Positions 1 to 6,719 of a stretch of 6,855 nt of DNA are shown here, piece after piece (positions within the stretch are counted from its first letter, which is position 1; each line of letters opens with the position of its first letter). Below the pieces are notes generated by a model. That model saw only the letters and a program-made list of their open reading frames with translations. It was not told where the DNA came from and searched no databases. The position numbers and the translations under genes are program-made. This DNA comes from an uncultured Lachnospiraceae bacterium (GTDB taxonomy: Bacteria > Bacillota > Clostridia > Lachnospirales > Lachnospiraceae), in assembly GCA_946627575.1 (NCBI GenBank), contig CAMOVS010000065.1, positions 1 through 6,855 on the forward strand, written 5' to 3'.

Positions 1-492
1 CAGGAAGTCAATAAGGAAGTAGCCAAATATGTCGATGTCATGATCGGCAACGAGGAGGACTTCACGGCATGTCTGGGATTTAAGATCGAGGGCAACGATG
101 AGAATCTAAAAGAACTCAATATAGAGGGGTATAAGAAAATGATCGGCGAGGCTGCCAAAACCTATCCAAACTTTAAGGTTGTGGCAACCACCCTGCGTAC
201 AGTCAGGACAGCGACCGTGAATGACTGGAAGGCTCTGTGTTGGGCGGACGGCGAGATCTACATGTCCAAGGAGTATAACGGGCTGGAGATCATGGACCGC
301 GTCGGCGGCGGCGATTCTTTTGCATCAGGACTTGTCTATGGCCTGATGACTACCGGAGATCCTGAGAAGGCTGTCAACTACGGTGCGGCACATGGTGCCC
401 TTGCCATGACGACCCCGGGCGATACTTCCATGGCTTCTGTCGATGAAGTTGAAGGGATCATGGGAGGCGCCGGTGCCAGAGTAAAGAGGTAG
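1..492 (+). CDS. kdgK: 2-dehydro-3-deoxygluconokinase (PfkB family), 3' part only
   Basis: The reading frame is open from base 1, so the gene begins upstream; 163 C-terminal residues remain of a protein usually about 310-340 aa long. The family enzyme phosphorylates 2-keto-3-deoxygluconate with ATP to KDPG in the cytoplasm, the entry to the Entner-Doudoroff aldolase step. The fragment opens with a VDVMIGNEEDF segment, typical of this kinase subgroup. It carries the C-terminal PfkB signature DRVGGGDSFASG (fragment residues about 99-110), in which Asp 105 (codon 313-315) is the expected catalytic base and the glycines form the anion hole. The segment TTLRTVRTATVNDW also resembles Clostridia KdgK proteins. 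It ends in TAG. The reductase fragment at the other end of the window supports a sugar-acid role. Another PfkB sugar kinase is possible because the N-terminal substrate-binding half is missing. Confidence 0.82.
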   Translation, partial: QEVNKEVAKYVDVMIGNEEDFTACLGFKIEGNDENLKELNIEGYKKMIGEAAKTYPNFKVVATTLRTVRTATVNDWKALCWADGEIYMSKEYNGLEIMDRVGGGDSFASGLVYGLMTTGDPEKAVNYGAAHGALAMTTPGDTSMASVDEVEGIMGGAGARVKR

Positions 493-495
493 AGC

Positions 496-520
496 ATGGC
501 GGATCTTTCGCCATCGTTTT
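496..520 (+). terminator. Possible weak terminator or processing hairpin after kdgK
   Basis: A 6-bp perfect stem, ATGGCG (496-501) with CGCCAT (509-514), closes a 7-base loop and is followed by CG and four T (517-520). It begins 3 bases after the kdgK stop. The stem is short and the T-run is brief, so termination would be partial at best. The rest of the 106-base gap up to the next start shows no convincing -35/-10 pair; TAAGAT at 551-556 is a poor -10 candidate with no good -35 box at the right distance. Confidence 0.35.
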
Positions 521-598
521 ATCGTAACGAACTACTTTATTGGTGTCATTTAAGATAGATAGCATGGTTATTAATGTACTACAAAAGGAGGGTAACTG

Positions 599-1639
599 AT
601 GAAAAGAAGAAAACTGGCACTTCTGCTTACCGCCATCATGGCATTATGTCTTGTGTTCAGTGGCTGTGAAAGAAAGGTAAGGAAAGATTCCGGAGCTGCT
701 GCAGGCGGAGGAGGTGGAAACTCCAACAAGCAGAAGGTAGACATCTACGGTGGAGAAGAGATTAAGATCGCTTATATCGCTCATGATCTGGGAACTCCCA
801 ACAACCAGGGCTGGAAAGAGGGTATCGAAAGAGAGTGTGCATCCTGGCCCAATATTAAGGTGGACTCCTACGGTGCAGAGGAGAAAGCAGATAAGCAGGT
901 TGAGATCATGACCAACTGTATCAACCAGAAGTACAATGCCATCATCATCCAGTGTTCCGATGGCGCTGCCCTGGCACCCAGTATTGCCCAGGCAGAAGCA
1001 GCAGGAATCCCGGTAATTACCCTGAACCTCGACTGTTCATCCGACACGGTTCACAGCGCACTGGTTATGGCCGTTGATTACGATGCCGGCCGTATGGCAG
1101 CGGATAAGATGGCAGAACAGATCGGCGGAAAAGGCAAGATTGCCATCATTGAAGGTGTTCCCGGTCTGGAGCGTACCGATAACCTTGAAAGAGGATTTAT
1201 CGATACGGTAAAGGAAAAGTATAAAGACATCGAAATCGTTGCTCAGCAGTCTGCTTCCTTCCAGAAGAATACCGCCAGAACCGTTATGGAGTCCTTCATG
1301 CAGCAGCATAGTGACTTAAGAGGCGTATTTGCCATCAATGACGCTATGGCAGAGGGAGCTGCCCTTGCAGCAGAGAATAAAGGCAAGAAGGGTGACATCT
1401 GTATCTGGGGAGCTGACGGTGAGAAGATTGCTCTTGAGATGATCGAAGATGGCAGCATGGCCGGAACCATCTATACCAACAGCTGGGATGAGGGATCCAC
1501 CGCAGCCAAGATTGCCCTGCTTATGATCAGTTCTGATTATGACAGTTCGGTTCTGACCAAGACACCCAAGGTTATCATGGAGCCAATCGTAGTTACAAAG
1601 GACAATGTAGGGGATATTAGCGAAGAAGACCGCTGGTAA
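599..1639 (+). CDS. Sugar ABC transporter substrate-binding lipoprotein (RbsB-like, Peripla_BP_4 type)
   Basis: Extracellular, membrane-tethered receptor of the importer encoded just downstream; 346 aa. The start ATG has a strong AGGAGG (586-591) 7 bases upstream. Residues 1-22 are a lipoprotein signal (basic MKRRK, hydrophobic core, then VFSGC) with lipidated Cys23, followed by a Gly/Ala/Asn/Lys linker (about 31-46). The mature domain is a type I periplasmic-binding fold: strand KIAYIAHDLG (56-65), the GWKEGIE helix, the AAGIPVITLNLD hinge region (134-145), a conserved Arg/Gly/Phe helix ending ERGF (197-200), AINDAMAEGAALA (245-257) and GADGEKIAL (271-279). These match ribose/galactose-type binding proteins. 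The Asp-Arg pair that ribose-binding proteins have after the PVIT strand is replaced by Asn143-Leu144, so ribose is unlikely. The ligand is unknown; a sugar acid or related sugar is inferred from the neighbours. Confidence 0.9.
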   Translation: MKRRKLALLLTAIMALCLVFSGCERKVRKDSGAAAGGGGGNSNKQKVDIYGGEEIKIAYIAHDLGTPNNQGWKEGIERECASWPNIKVDSYGAEEKADKQVEIMTNCINQKYNAIIIQCSDGAALAPSIAQAEAAGIPVITLNLDCSSDTVHSALVMAVDYDAGRMAADKMAEQIGGKGKIAIIEGVPGLERTDNLERGFIDTVKEKYKDIEIVAQQSASFQKNTARTVMESFMQQHSDLRGVFAINDAMAEGAALAAENKGKKGDICIWGADGEKIALEMIEDGSMAGTIYTNSWDEGSTAAKIALLMISSDYDSSVLTKTPKVIMEPIVVTKDNVGDISEEDRW

Positions 1640-1664
1640 TTCATCTTTCAATGAAAAACTGACC

Positions 1665-1694
1665 GGGCGGGAGTTTGCATGAAACTCCCTGCCC
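1665..1694 (+). promoter_or_regulatory. Intercistronic hairpin between binding protein and permease A
   Basis: GGGCGGGAGTTT (1665-1676) pairs with AAACTCCCTGCCC (1682-1694): 12 base pairs with one bulged T (1690) around a 5-base loop GCATG. No T-tract follows (TATATCTTATAA), so it is not a canonical intrinsic terminator. In ABC importer operons such a stem after the binding-protein gene usually protects the upstream mRNA or reduces read-through, giving excess receptor over membrane parts. That role is inferred from position; the stem itself is seen in the sequence. Confidence 0.7.
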
Positions 1695-1720
1695 TATATC
1701 TTATAAACCAGCATGTATAT

Positions 1721-1726
1721 AGGAGG
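1721..1726 (+). promoter_or_regulatory. Ribosome binding site that decides a GTG start
   Basis: AGGAGG lies 9 bases before GTG 1736. The next in-frame ATG (1745) would be 18 bases away, too far for efficient initiation, so the GTG is the better start of permease A. Confidence 0.75.
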
Positions 1727-1735
1727 AAATAATAA

Positions 1736-2752
1736 GTGAAACGGATGAATCAGACAACGATGCGGCGCCTGATTTCGATCGGTATGCTACTCATACTTGT
1801 TGCCTTGTTCGCCGGACTCGCAGGTACTGGTGAAGGCAAGTTCTTTAATGAAACCAACCTGATCGAGATCGTGAGGAACGCATCCATACCGGCAATTATC
1901 GGTGTAGGAATTACCTTCGTCATCATCACGGCCGGCATCGATCTTTCAACGGGAAGTATGTTAGCGCTGGTCGGTATGGTTATGGCAAATATATATGTCT
2001 ACACCCTGTGGCCTATCCCGATTATGATCATTGTGGGACTCCTGGTGGGTCTTGTATGCGGGTTGGTTAACGGCTTTATCGTGGCTAAATTAAATGTCCC
2101 CGAATTCATAGGTACCCTGGCGATGATGCTTGTGTACAGGGGATTGACCTACATTATCGCTGTCAAAAATGATATCGGAGCCATCGAAAGTGTAAGAATG
2201 AACCATTCCCAGTATGCTTTTCTTGGCGAAGATTTCATGTTCGTAGGCCTCTACTATGTAATCATCGCCATGATTATCGTAGTTATTCTGGGACAGATTG
2301 TTTTGAAGTATACCCGGTTTGGAACGAATCTTTATTCTGTTGGTGCCAGCAAAAAGGCTGCAACTCTTTCCGGTATTGATGTCATGAAGACAAGAATCAT
2401 CGCTTATGCGGTTACCGGAGTAACCGTTGCAATAGGCGCAATATTCATGACAGCAAAACTCCAGAGTACGACAGCTAACCTGGGAACGGACTTCGAGTTT
2501 GATCCCATTGCTGCAGCTGTTGTCGGCGGCGTGGCCCTGTCAGGAGGATCCGGCGATGTGATCGGAACCCTGATCGGTGCCCTATTTATGGCGACACTGG
2601 ATAACGGTGTTAAGATGCTGGATATGAATGCATCTTACCAGTATATCGTAAAAGGAGCTATCATTATTGCGGTTGTCATCTTTGACTCTTTATACAAGAG
2701 ACGTATCGACCGCAGAGCAAAAGAAGAAGGAGCAAAGGAGGGGCTTGAATAA
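1736..2752 (+). CDS. Sugar ABC transporter permease A (RbsC-like, BPD_transp_2)
   Basis: Polytopic inner-membrane subunit forming one half of the translocation channel; 338 aa against about 320 for RbsC. It starts with GTG, chosen from the AGGAGG 9 bases upstream. The protein is mostly hydrophobic, with roughly 8-10 membrane segments. Family landmarks are GVGITFVIITAGIDLSTGS (56-74), the cytoplasmic loop RFGTNLYSVGASKKAATLSGI (194-214) expected to contact the ATPase, and AAAVVGGVALSGGSGD (259-274) followed by GTLIGA. The C-terminus is a charged cytoplasmic tail (KRRIDRRAKEEGAKEGLE). Its TAA stop overlaps the ATPase start by 1 nt (TAATG), implying coupled translation. It is clearly different in sequence from permease B at 4269, which suggests a heterodimeric channel. 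The transported sugar cannot be read from the sequence. Confidence 0.9.
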   Translation: MKRMNQTTMRRLISIGMLLILVALFAGLAGTGEGKFFNETNLIEIVRNASIPAIIGVGITFVIITAGIDLSTGSMLALVGMVMANIYVYTLWPIPIMIIVGLLVGLVCGLVNGFIVAKLNVPEFIGTLAMMLVYRGLTYIIAVKNDIGAIESVRMNHSQYAFLGEDFMFVGLYYVIIAMIIVVILGQIVLKYTRFGTNLYSVGASKKAATLSGIDVMKTRIIAYAVTGVTVAIGAIFMTAKLQSTTANLGTDFEFDPIAAAVVGGVALSGGSGDVIGTLIGALFMATLDNGVKMLDMNASYQYIVKGAIIIAVVIFDSLYKRRIDRRAKEEGAKEGLE

Positions 2753-4269
2753 TGGCAGGTAATACAATCTTAGAAGCCAAGAACATCTATAAGAGCTTTT
2801 CCGGTGTTCCGGTTCTGCAGGATGTTCATTTTGAAGTGAAGGCCGGTGAAGTGCACTCCCTGATGGGGGAAAATGGCGCCGGCAAATCCACCCTGATTAA
2901 GATTATCACCGGTGTATACGCCAAAGATGACGGTCAGATCTACTGGGAAGGCAAGCCTGTGGAGATCAATACCTATCAGGATTGCCAGAAGCTGGGCGTG
3001 GCCTGTATCTACCAGGAACTTTCTGTTATCCCGCCGCTGACGGTAGCGCAGAACGTATTTCTCGGCAGAGAGCCCCGCAAGGGCCCCTTTATCGATTATG
3101 CCAAGATGAACAAGATGACCCAGGAGCTGATTGATAAATATCAGTTCCCGTTAAAGCCTACCACCGTCGTGGATAACCTGGGAATCGGACAGAGGCAGCT
3201 GATTGAAATCCTGAAGGGACTTTCTCAGGATTCCAAACTGCTGATCATGGATGAGCCTACGGCGTCCCTTTCCGGCAAGGAAGCGGAGATGCTCTTTAAG
3301 ATCATTCAGACATTGCGCAGTGAGGGTGTGTCCATCATTTACATTTCTCATCGTCTGGAAGAGGTTTACATGCTTTCTGACCGCCTGACTATTTTACGCG
3401 ACGGTAAGAACGCTGCGGTTCTGGAGAAGCAGGACATCATTCCTGCCAAGGTTATCGAGACCATGATTGGTAAAGTGGTTGATGAGTCTGCCGGATCCAA
3501 GAAAATGCTTCATTCCAATGATGAGGCAGAAGTGAGACTGGATGTTAAGGGACTGACCGATAAGACCGACCGCTATCGCGATATCAGCTTTCAGGTACAC
3601 CGGGGCGAGATCCTGGGCCTGGGCGGCCTGATCGGCGCCGGGCGTACGGAAGTGGTTCGGGCCATTTACGGCGTGGACAAGGCAGCCTCCGGAGAAGTGT
3701 ATCTGGATGGCAAAAAGCTGGATCCTTCCCCCAAGGCAAGCATTCTGGAAGGAATCGGATTTGTCCCGGAAGACAGAAGAAATCAGGGTTTCATCCCCCT
3801 TCTGTCCACGACAAAGAACGTTGCTCTTACCAACTATGACATCGTTAAAGTTCAGAAAACAGCCATATCTGATGCGGACGAGCTGTCTATGAGCAAGAGA
3901 GCCATCGAAGCGATTGACATCCGTCCTGCCGATCCCAATAAGCAGGTCGGTGTTATGTCGGGCGGAAACCAGCAGAAGGTTGTTCTTGGTAAGTGGCTGA
4001 TGCGAGATCTTAAGCTTTTGATCGTCGATGAGCCAACAGCAGGTATTGACGTTGGTGCCAAAGATGAAATCTACTCGATTCTGGAAGATCTGGCCAAGCA
4101 GGGGGTTGCTATTATTGTAGTTACTTCCGACCTGCAGGAGCTTCTCAGAGTCTCCCACAGAATCCTGGTTATGCGTAAAGGTGATATCGTGAAAGAGTTT
4201 AAGAACGTGGAGGTTACTCAGTCCATGGTATTATCTGCAGGACAGGGTGTAGAAGAGGAGGCGAAATAA
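2752..4269 (+). CDS. Sugar ABC transporter ATP-binding protein with tandem NBDs (RbsA-like, CUT2)
   Basis: Cytoplasmic ATPase that powers the importer; 505 aa, the usual length for RbsA/XylG/MglA proteins. A strong AAGGAGG (2735-2741) lies 10 bases before the ATG. NBD1 has Walker A GENGAGKS (39-46), Q-loop Gln88 (YQEL), signature-like LGIGQRQ (143-149), Walker B LLIMDEPTA (163-171) and switch His200. NBD2 has a degenerate P-loop GLIGAGRTE (292-300) with Arg298 in place of the Walker Lys, signature SGGNQQK (403-409), Walker B LLIVDEPTAGID (422-433), and Ser459 where the switch His would be. Degeneracy of NBD2 is known for this class, where only some sites hydrolyse ATP. The Gly at the second position of the NBD1 signature, instead of Ser, is less usual. 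It overlaps both flanking permease genes by 1 nt, so the three are probably translated as a unit. Confidence 0.93.
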   Translation: MAGNTILEAKNIYKSFSGVPVLQDVHFEVKAGEVHSLMGENGAGKSTLIKIITGVYAKDDGQIYWEGKPVEINTYQDCQKLGVACIYQELSVIPPLTVAQNVFLGREPRKGPFIDYAKMNKMTQELIDKYQFPLKPTTVVDNLGIGQRQLIEILKGLSQDSKLLIMDEPTASLSGKEAEMLFKIIQTLRSEGVSIIYISHRLEEVYMLSDRLTILRDGKNAAVLEKQDIIPAKVIETMIGKVVDESAGSKKMLHSNDEAEVRLDVKGLTDKTDRYRDISFQVHRGEILGLGGLIGAGRTEVVRAIYGVDKAASGEVYLDGKKLDPSPKASILEGIGFVPEDRRNQGFIPLLSTTKNVALTNYDIVKVQKTAISDADELSMSKRAIEAIDIRPADPNKQVGVMSGGNQQKVVLGKWLMRDLKLLIVDEPTAGIDVGAKDEIYSILEDLAKQGVAIIVVTSDLQELLRVSHRILVMRKGDIVKEFKNVEVTQSMVLSAGQGVEEEAK

Positions 4270-5252
4270 TGAAGAATATTAACTGGAGTACATACAGTAA
4301 GCCTATCATCCTCGTTGCATTTATTGTGATCTTGTCTGTGCTGAAACCGGCTGAGTTCCTTAGCGTAGGTAATGCCGTAAGTGTACTGACTTCGGTAGCG
4401 GCGATCGGTATTATGGTCAGCGGAACGATCTTCGTTTTCCTGATCGGAGGAATTGATCTTTCTATTGCGACCTTGCTGTCCTTGTCCGCAGTGGTAGCAG
4501 CTACGGTGACCACCAGGATGGGCGGCTCCACGGGAGCGGTTTTGGTCGGCCTGCTTGCCGCTCTGGTTGTCGGTGCTGTGGCCGGTCTTGTGCATGGTTA
4601 TATTACAACAACCTTTGCCATTCCGGCTTTCCTGGTAACCTTTGCTACCCAGAGTGTTTTCCTGGGACTGGCCCAGGTTCTGTCCAACAACAATAAGATT
4701 GCCTGTACATGGCCGGCATTCGCTGTGTTGGGAAAGAACGTAGTTCCTATTATCTTTATGGTCATTTTCGCCCTGGCCAGCTGGTATGTCTTAAGGAAGA
4801 CAGTCTTTGGCCGATACGTATATGCGGTGGGAGGCAATCCGACAGCAGCGGAGATCTCCGGCATCAATGTAAAGCTGGTATCGATTATCTGTTATGCGAT
4901 TTCCGGATTTACGACCGCTATGGGCGGCATTATCCTGGCTTCTCAGAGCCAGCAGGCAGATTCTGCTCTGGGATCAGGTTTTACCAATGATGTTATCACA
5001 GCAGCGGTTATCGGCGGAATCTCTCTTCTCGGCGGAGAAGGTACTCTGCCGGGGGCCATCTTTGGCGCGGTTCTTATGGGACTGCTGAATAACGGCCTGA
5101 GCCTGATGAACGTTGATTCCACCCAGTCCGGATTGGTCAAGGGTCTGGTTATCGTTGTAGCGGTTGCCTTTGACGCCATGCATCATGCAGACCAGTCAAG
5201 GAAAAAGGCTAAGAAGGTTAAAAAGGGACCAGCAGCGCCCGAGCTTAGTTAA
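4269..5252 (+). CDS. Sugar ABC transporter permease B (RbsC-like, BPD_transp_2)
   Basis: Second polytopic permease; 327 aa with about 8-10 hydrophobic segments. The ATG lies in the TAATG overlap with the ATPase stop, and AGGAGG (4256-4261) is 7 bases upstream. Landmarks parallel permease A: GTIFVFLIGGIDLSIATLLSL (52-72), cytoplasmic loop TVFGRYVYAVGGNPTAAEISGI (178-199), and TAAVIGGISLLGGEGTLPGAIFGA (244-267). The sequence between landmarks is divergent, so this is an old paralogue and not a recent duplicate. The C-terminus ends in a strongly basic cytoplasmic tail (RKKAKKVKKG, 311-320). Many CUT2 importers use one permease as a homodimer; the order here (receptor, permease, ATPase, permease) fits a heterodimer. 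It closes the transporter block, 78 bases before the next gene. Confidence 0.9.
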   Translation: MKNINWSTYSKPIILVAFIVILSVLKPAEFLSVGNAVSVLTSVAAIGIMVSGTIFVFLIGGIDLSIATLLSLSAVVAATVTTRMGGSTGAVLVGLLAALVVGAVAGLVHGYITTTFAIPAFLVTFATQSVFLGLAQVLSNNNKIACTWPAFAVLGKNVVPIIFMVIFALASWYVLRKTVFGRYVYAVGGNPTAAEISGINVKLVSIICYAISGFTTAMGGIILASQSQQADSALGSGFTNDVITAAVIGGISLLGGEGTLPGAIFGAVLMGLLNNGLSLMNVDSTQSGLVKGLVIVVAVAFDAMHHADQSRKKAKKVKKGPAAPELS

Positions 5253-5264
5253 TACATAATCATT

Positions 5265-5302
5265 AGGAAAGGAGCAAAATGACTATGTTTTGTTCCTTTC
5301 CT
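5265..5302 (+). promoter_or_regulatory. Strong hairpin between permease B and the amidohydrolase, burying a Shine-Dalgarno
   Basis: AGGAAAGGAGCAAAAT (5265-5280) pairs along its full 16 bases with GTTTTGTTCCTTTCCT (5287-5302), allowing two G-U pairs, around a 6-base loop. No T-run follows on the + strand, and none follows the other arm on the - strand, so a simple intrinsic terminator is unlikely. The left arm contains AAAGGAG 4 bases before an ATG (5279) that opens a 13-codon frame ending in TGA at 5318-5320. The element could be an mRNA processing or stability stem, or a translational switch; the structure is seen, the role is inferred. Confidence 0.65.
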
Positions 5303-5330
5303 CTTCCAATTAGTATATGAGGATTTATTT

Positions 5331-6245
5331 ATGAAGAAAATTGATGCGCATTTACATCTTGCCAAGGTCCTGGCCGGATATTGCAGACGGGGTGAGCTTC
5401 GTGCCATCGGCGGCGGCAAGGCCCAGTGGGGCAGCGGTGAAGTTTTCCAGCTTCTTCCCACCACGGGAGAATACGGAGATGACTGCTTTACAGCCGAGCA
5501 GGCCCTGGCCATCATGGATAAAAATGATGTAGAGAAAGCTGTATTAATGAACGGAAGCATGTACGGCTTCCAGAATATTTATCATGAAGAGCTTCTTGAG
5601 AAATATCCTGACCGTTTCTGTCCTTCCTGTGAGGTAGAGCCCTTCGCCACCAATCATATGGAAACTCTGGAGAGATTCCTCGAGGAGAAGCATTTCCGCC
5701 TGGTTAAGTTCGAGGTGAGCTCAGGCGGCGGTCTGATGGGCTGCCATGATCCCTTTGATCTGTCCGGTGACCGAATGATGGAGATCTATAAGCTGATTGA
5801 GAAGAATCATGGAGTGGTAGCTCTGGATGTGGGTGATATTCTGATGGAGAGCCATCAGACCACAGCCCTCATGCGGATTGCGGACCGGTGTCCGGATCTT
5901 AAAGTTGTCATCTGCCACCTGCTTGCGCCCATGAGAGAGAAGAAGAAAGAGTGGAAGGCAGAGCTTACCATGCTCAGCCAGGCTAATATCTGGTTTGATA
6001 TCGCTGCTATGCCCAAGATCATGGCTCCTGATGTTTATCCTTATCCGGAGACGGTGGATATCCTGGCAGAAGCCAGAGACATCATCGGTGCTGACAGGAT
6101 GATGTGGGGAACCGACGCACCTTTTGCTGCGACTCAGGATTCCTATGAGCATCTTACAGACTATCTGGAGAAATCCAAAGTATTTTCAGAGAAAGAGCTG
6201 GAGGATATCTATTATAACAACGCTCAGCTTGTTTATTTTAGTTAA
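5331..6245 (+). CDS. Amidohydrolase-2 family TIM-barrel hydrolase, possible sugar lactonase
   Basis: 304 aa, the normal size for this family; soluble, with no signal peptide. The start ATG has a modest TGAGGA (5318-5323), and no other start lies in frame before the upstream stop at 5280-5282. The N-terminal motif DAHLH (5-9) gives the two strand-1 metal ligands His7 and His9. Further landmarks are VEKAVLMNGSMYGFQN (67-82), VICHLLAP (193-200) with His196, and WGTDAPF (259-265) with Asp262, the general acid/base ligand. The strand-5 position that is usually His in this fold reads VALDVGD, putting Asp166 there. C-terminal NNAQLVYF matches the family ending. Family members hydrolyse sugar lactones and 2-pyrone-4,6-dicarboxylate or decarboxylate aromatic acids. 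In this sugar-acid context a lactonase is the most sensible guess, but the substrate is not determined. Confidence 0.82.
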   Translation: MKKIDAHLHLAKVLAGYCRRGELRAIGGGKAQWGSGEVFQLLPTTGEYGDDCFTAEQALAIMDKNDVEKAVLMNGSMYGFQNIYHEELLEKYPDRFCPSCEVEPFATNHMETLERFLEEKHFRLVKFEVSSGGGLMGCHDPFDLSGDRMMEIYKLIEKNHGVVALDVGDILMESHQTTALMRIADRCPDLKVVICHLLAPMREKKKEWKAELTMLSQANIWFDIAAMPKIMAPDVYPYPETVDILAEARDIIGADRMMWGTDAPFAATQDSYEHLTDYLEKSKVFSEKELEDIYYNNAQLVYFS

Positions 6246-6266
6246 AGCAAACCTATCTCAGCTAAT

Positions 6267-6307
6267 AACAGATCGAGGCCACTGGCATAGCCGGTGGTCT
6301 CTCTGTT
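6267..6307 (+). promoter_or_regulatory. Long intercistronic hairpin between the amidohydrolase and the cupin
   Basis: The left arm 6267-6286 pairs with the right arm 6290-6307 through a 3-base loop (ATA). It has 18 base pairs, two of them G-U, and a 2-base bulge (TC, 6273-6274). The top of the stem is GC-rich (GGCCACTGGC). It is followed by AAGCATCGG with no T-run. A processing or stability stem, or weak attenuator, is more likely than a full terminator. It begins 21 bases after the amidohydrolase stop and leaves the cupin ribosome binding site (6337-6342) free. Confidence 0.65.
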
Positions 6308-6351
6308 AAGCATCGGCACAGAATCTATTTCATTTATGAGGTATATTAAAT

Positions 6352-6711
6352 ATGATCAGAAGAAGTGATGATAAGATCAGCATAAGAAAACCTTCCCCCT
6401 TTGATGGAGTTGGAGAGATTACCGTAAGAAGCCTTTTGAATGGGCCGGAAGAGATGGAAAATAAAGGACGGGTATTTGGCCATACTACGGTATATCCCGG
6501 AAGTAAGATCGGCCTTCACACCCATACCGGAGATTCCGAGACTTATTATATCCTTTCGGGACATGGCAAATATAACGATAACGGAACCATCGTTGATGTG
6601 CAGCCCGGTGATGTATACTACTGCGGAGACGGCGAGTGCCATTCGATCGAGGCGATTGATGAGCCCATCGAGATGATTGCATTGATACTGTATACTAGGG
6701 AAAAGGAGTGA
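6352..6711 (+). CDS. Small single-domain cupin protein
   Basis: 119 aa, one cupin barrel, cytoplasmic. The start ATG has TGAGGT (6337-6342) 9 bases upstream, a weaker site than those of the transporter genes. Cupin motif 1 is complete: a Gly-led stretch PGSKIGLHTHTGDSETYYILSG (49-70), giving ligands His56, His58 and Glu63. Motif 2 is PGDVYYCGDGECHSIE (85-100), giving His97. A divalent metal site is therefore expected. The N-terminal GPEEMENKGRVFGHTTV segment is common in stand-alone Clostridia cupins of unknown function. Small cupins in uronate operons include KdgF, which converts unsaturated uronates to open-chain ketones, and sugar isomerases; clear KdgF identity is not visible here. Its TGA stop lies in a TGATG junction with the reductase gene, so the two may be co-translated. 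Confidence 0.85.
   Translation: MIRRSDDKISIRKPSPFDGVGEITVRSLLNGPEEMENKGRVFGHTTVYPGSKIGLHTHTGDSETYYILSGHGKYNDNGTIVDVQPGDVYYCGDGECHSIEAIDEPIEMIALILYTREKE
6702..6708 (+). promoter_or_regulatory. Ribosome binding site for the reductase, inside the cupin 3' end
   Basis: AAAGGAG sits in the last codons of the cupin gene. It is 11 bases from ATG 6720 but only 2 from ATG 6711, which favours 6720 as the reductase start although both are in frame. Confidence 0.6.
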
Positions 6712-6719
6712 TGGAAGGC

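Noticed and set aside
537..565. A promoter before the binding-protein gene (TTATTG with TAGCAT 17 bases later)
   Set aside because: Only 2 of 6 bases match the -35 consensus and 4 of 6 match the -10; the region is AT-rich enough for this to occur by chance.
3394..4158. A 254-codon open frame on the - strand
   Set aside because: It lies wholly within the well-supported ATPase gene, has no recognisable motif and no plausible ribosome binding site, and other - strand frames overlap it; it is a shadow of + strand codon bias.
4214..4595. Overlapping - strand frames of 105 and 125 codons across the ATPase/permease B junction
   Set aside because: Both are antisense to genes with strong family motifs, and their composition looks like translated complement of membrane segments.
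5721..6152. A 143-codon open frame on the - strand
   Set aside because: It is antisense to the amidohydrolase, whose motifs HxH and GTDAPF are clear; no domain or start signal supports the antisense frame.
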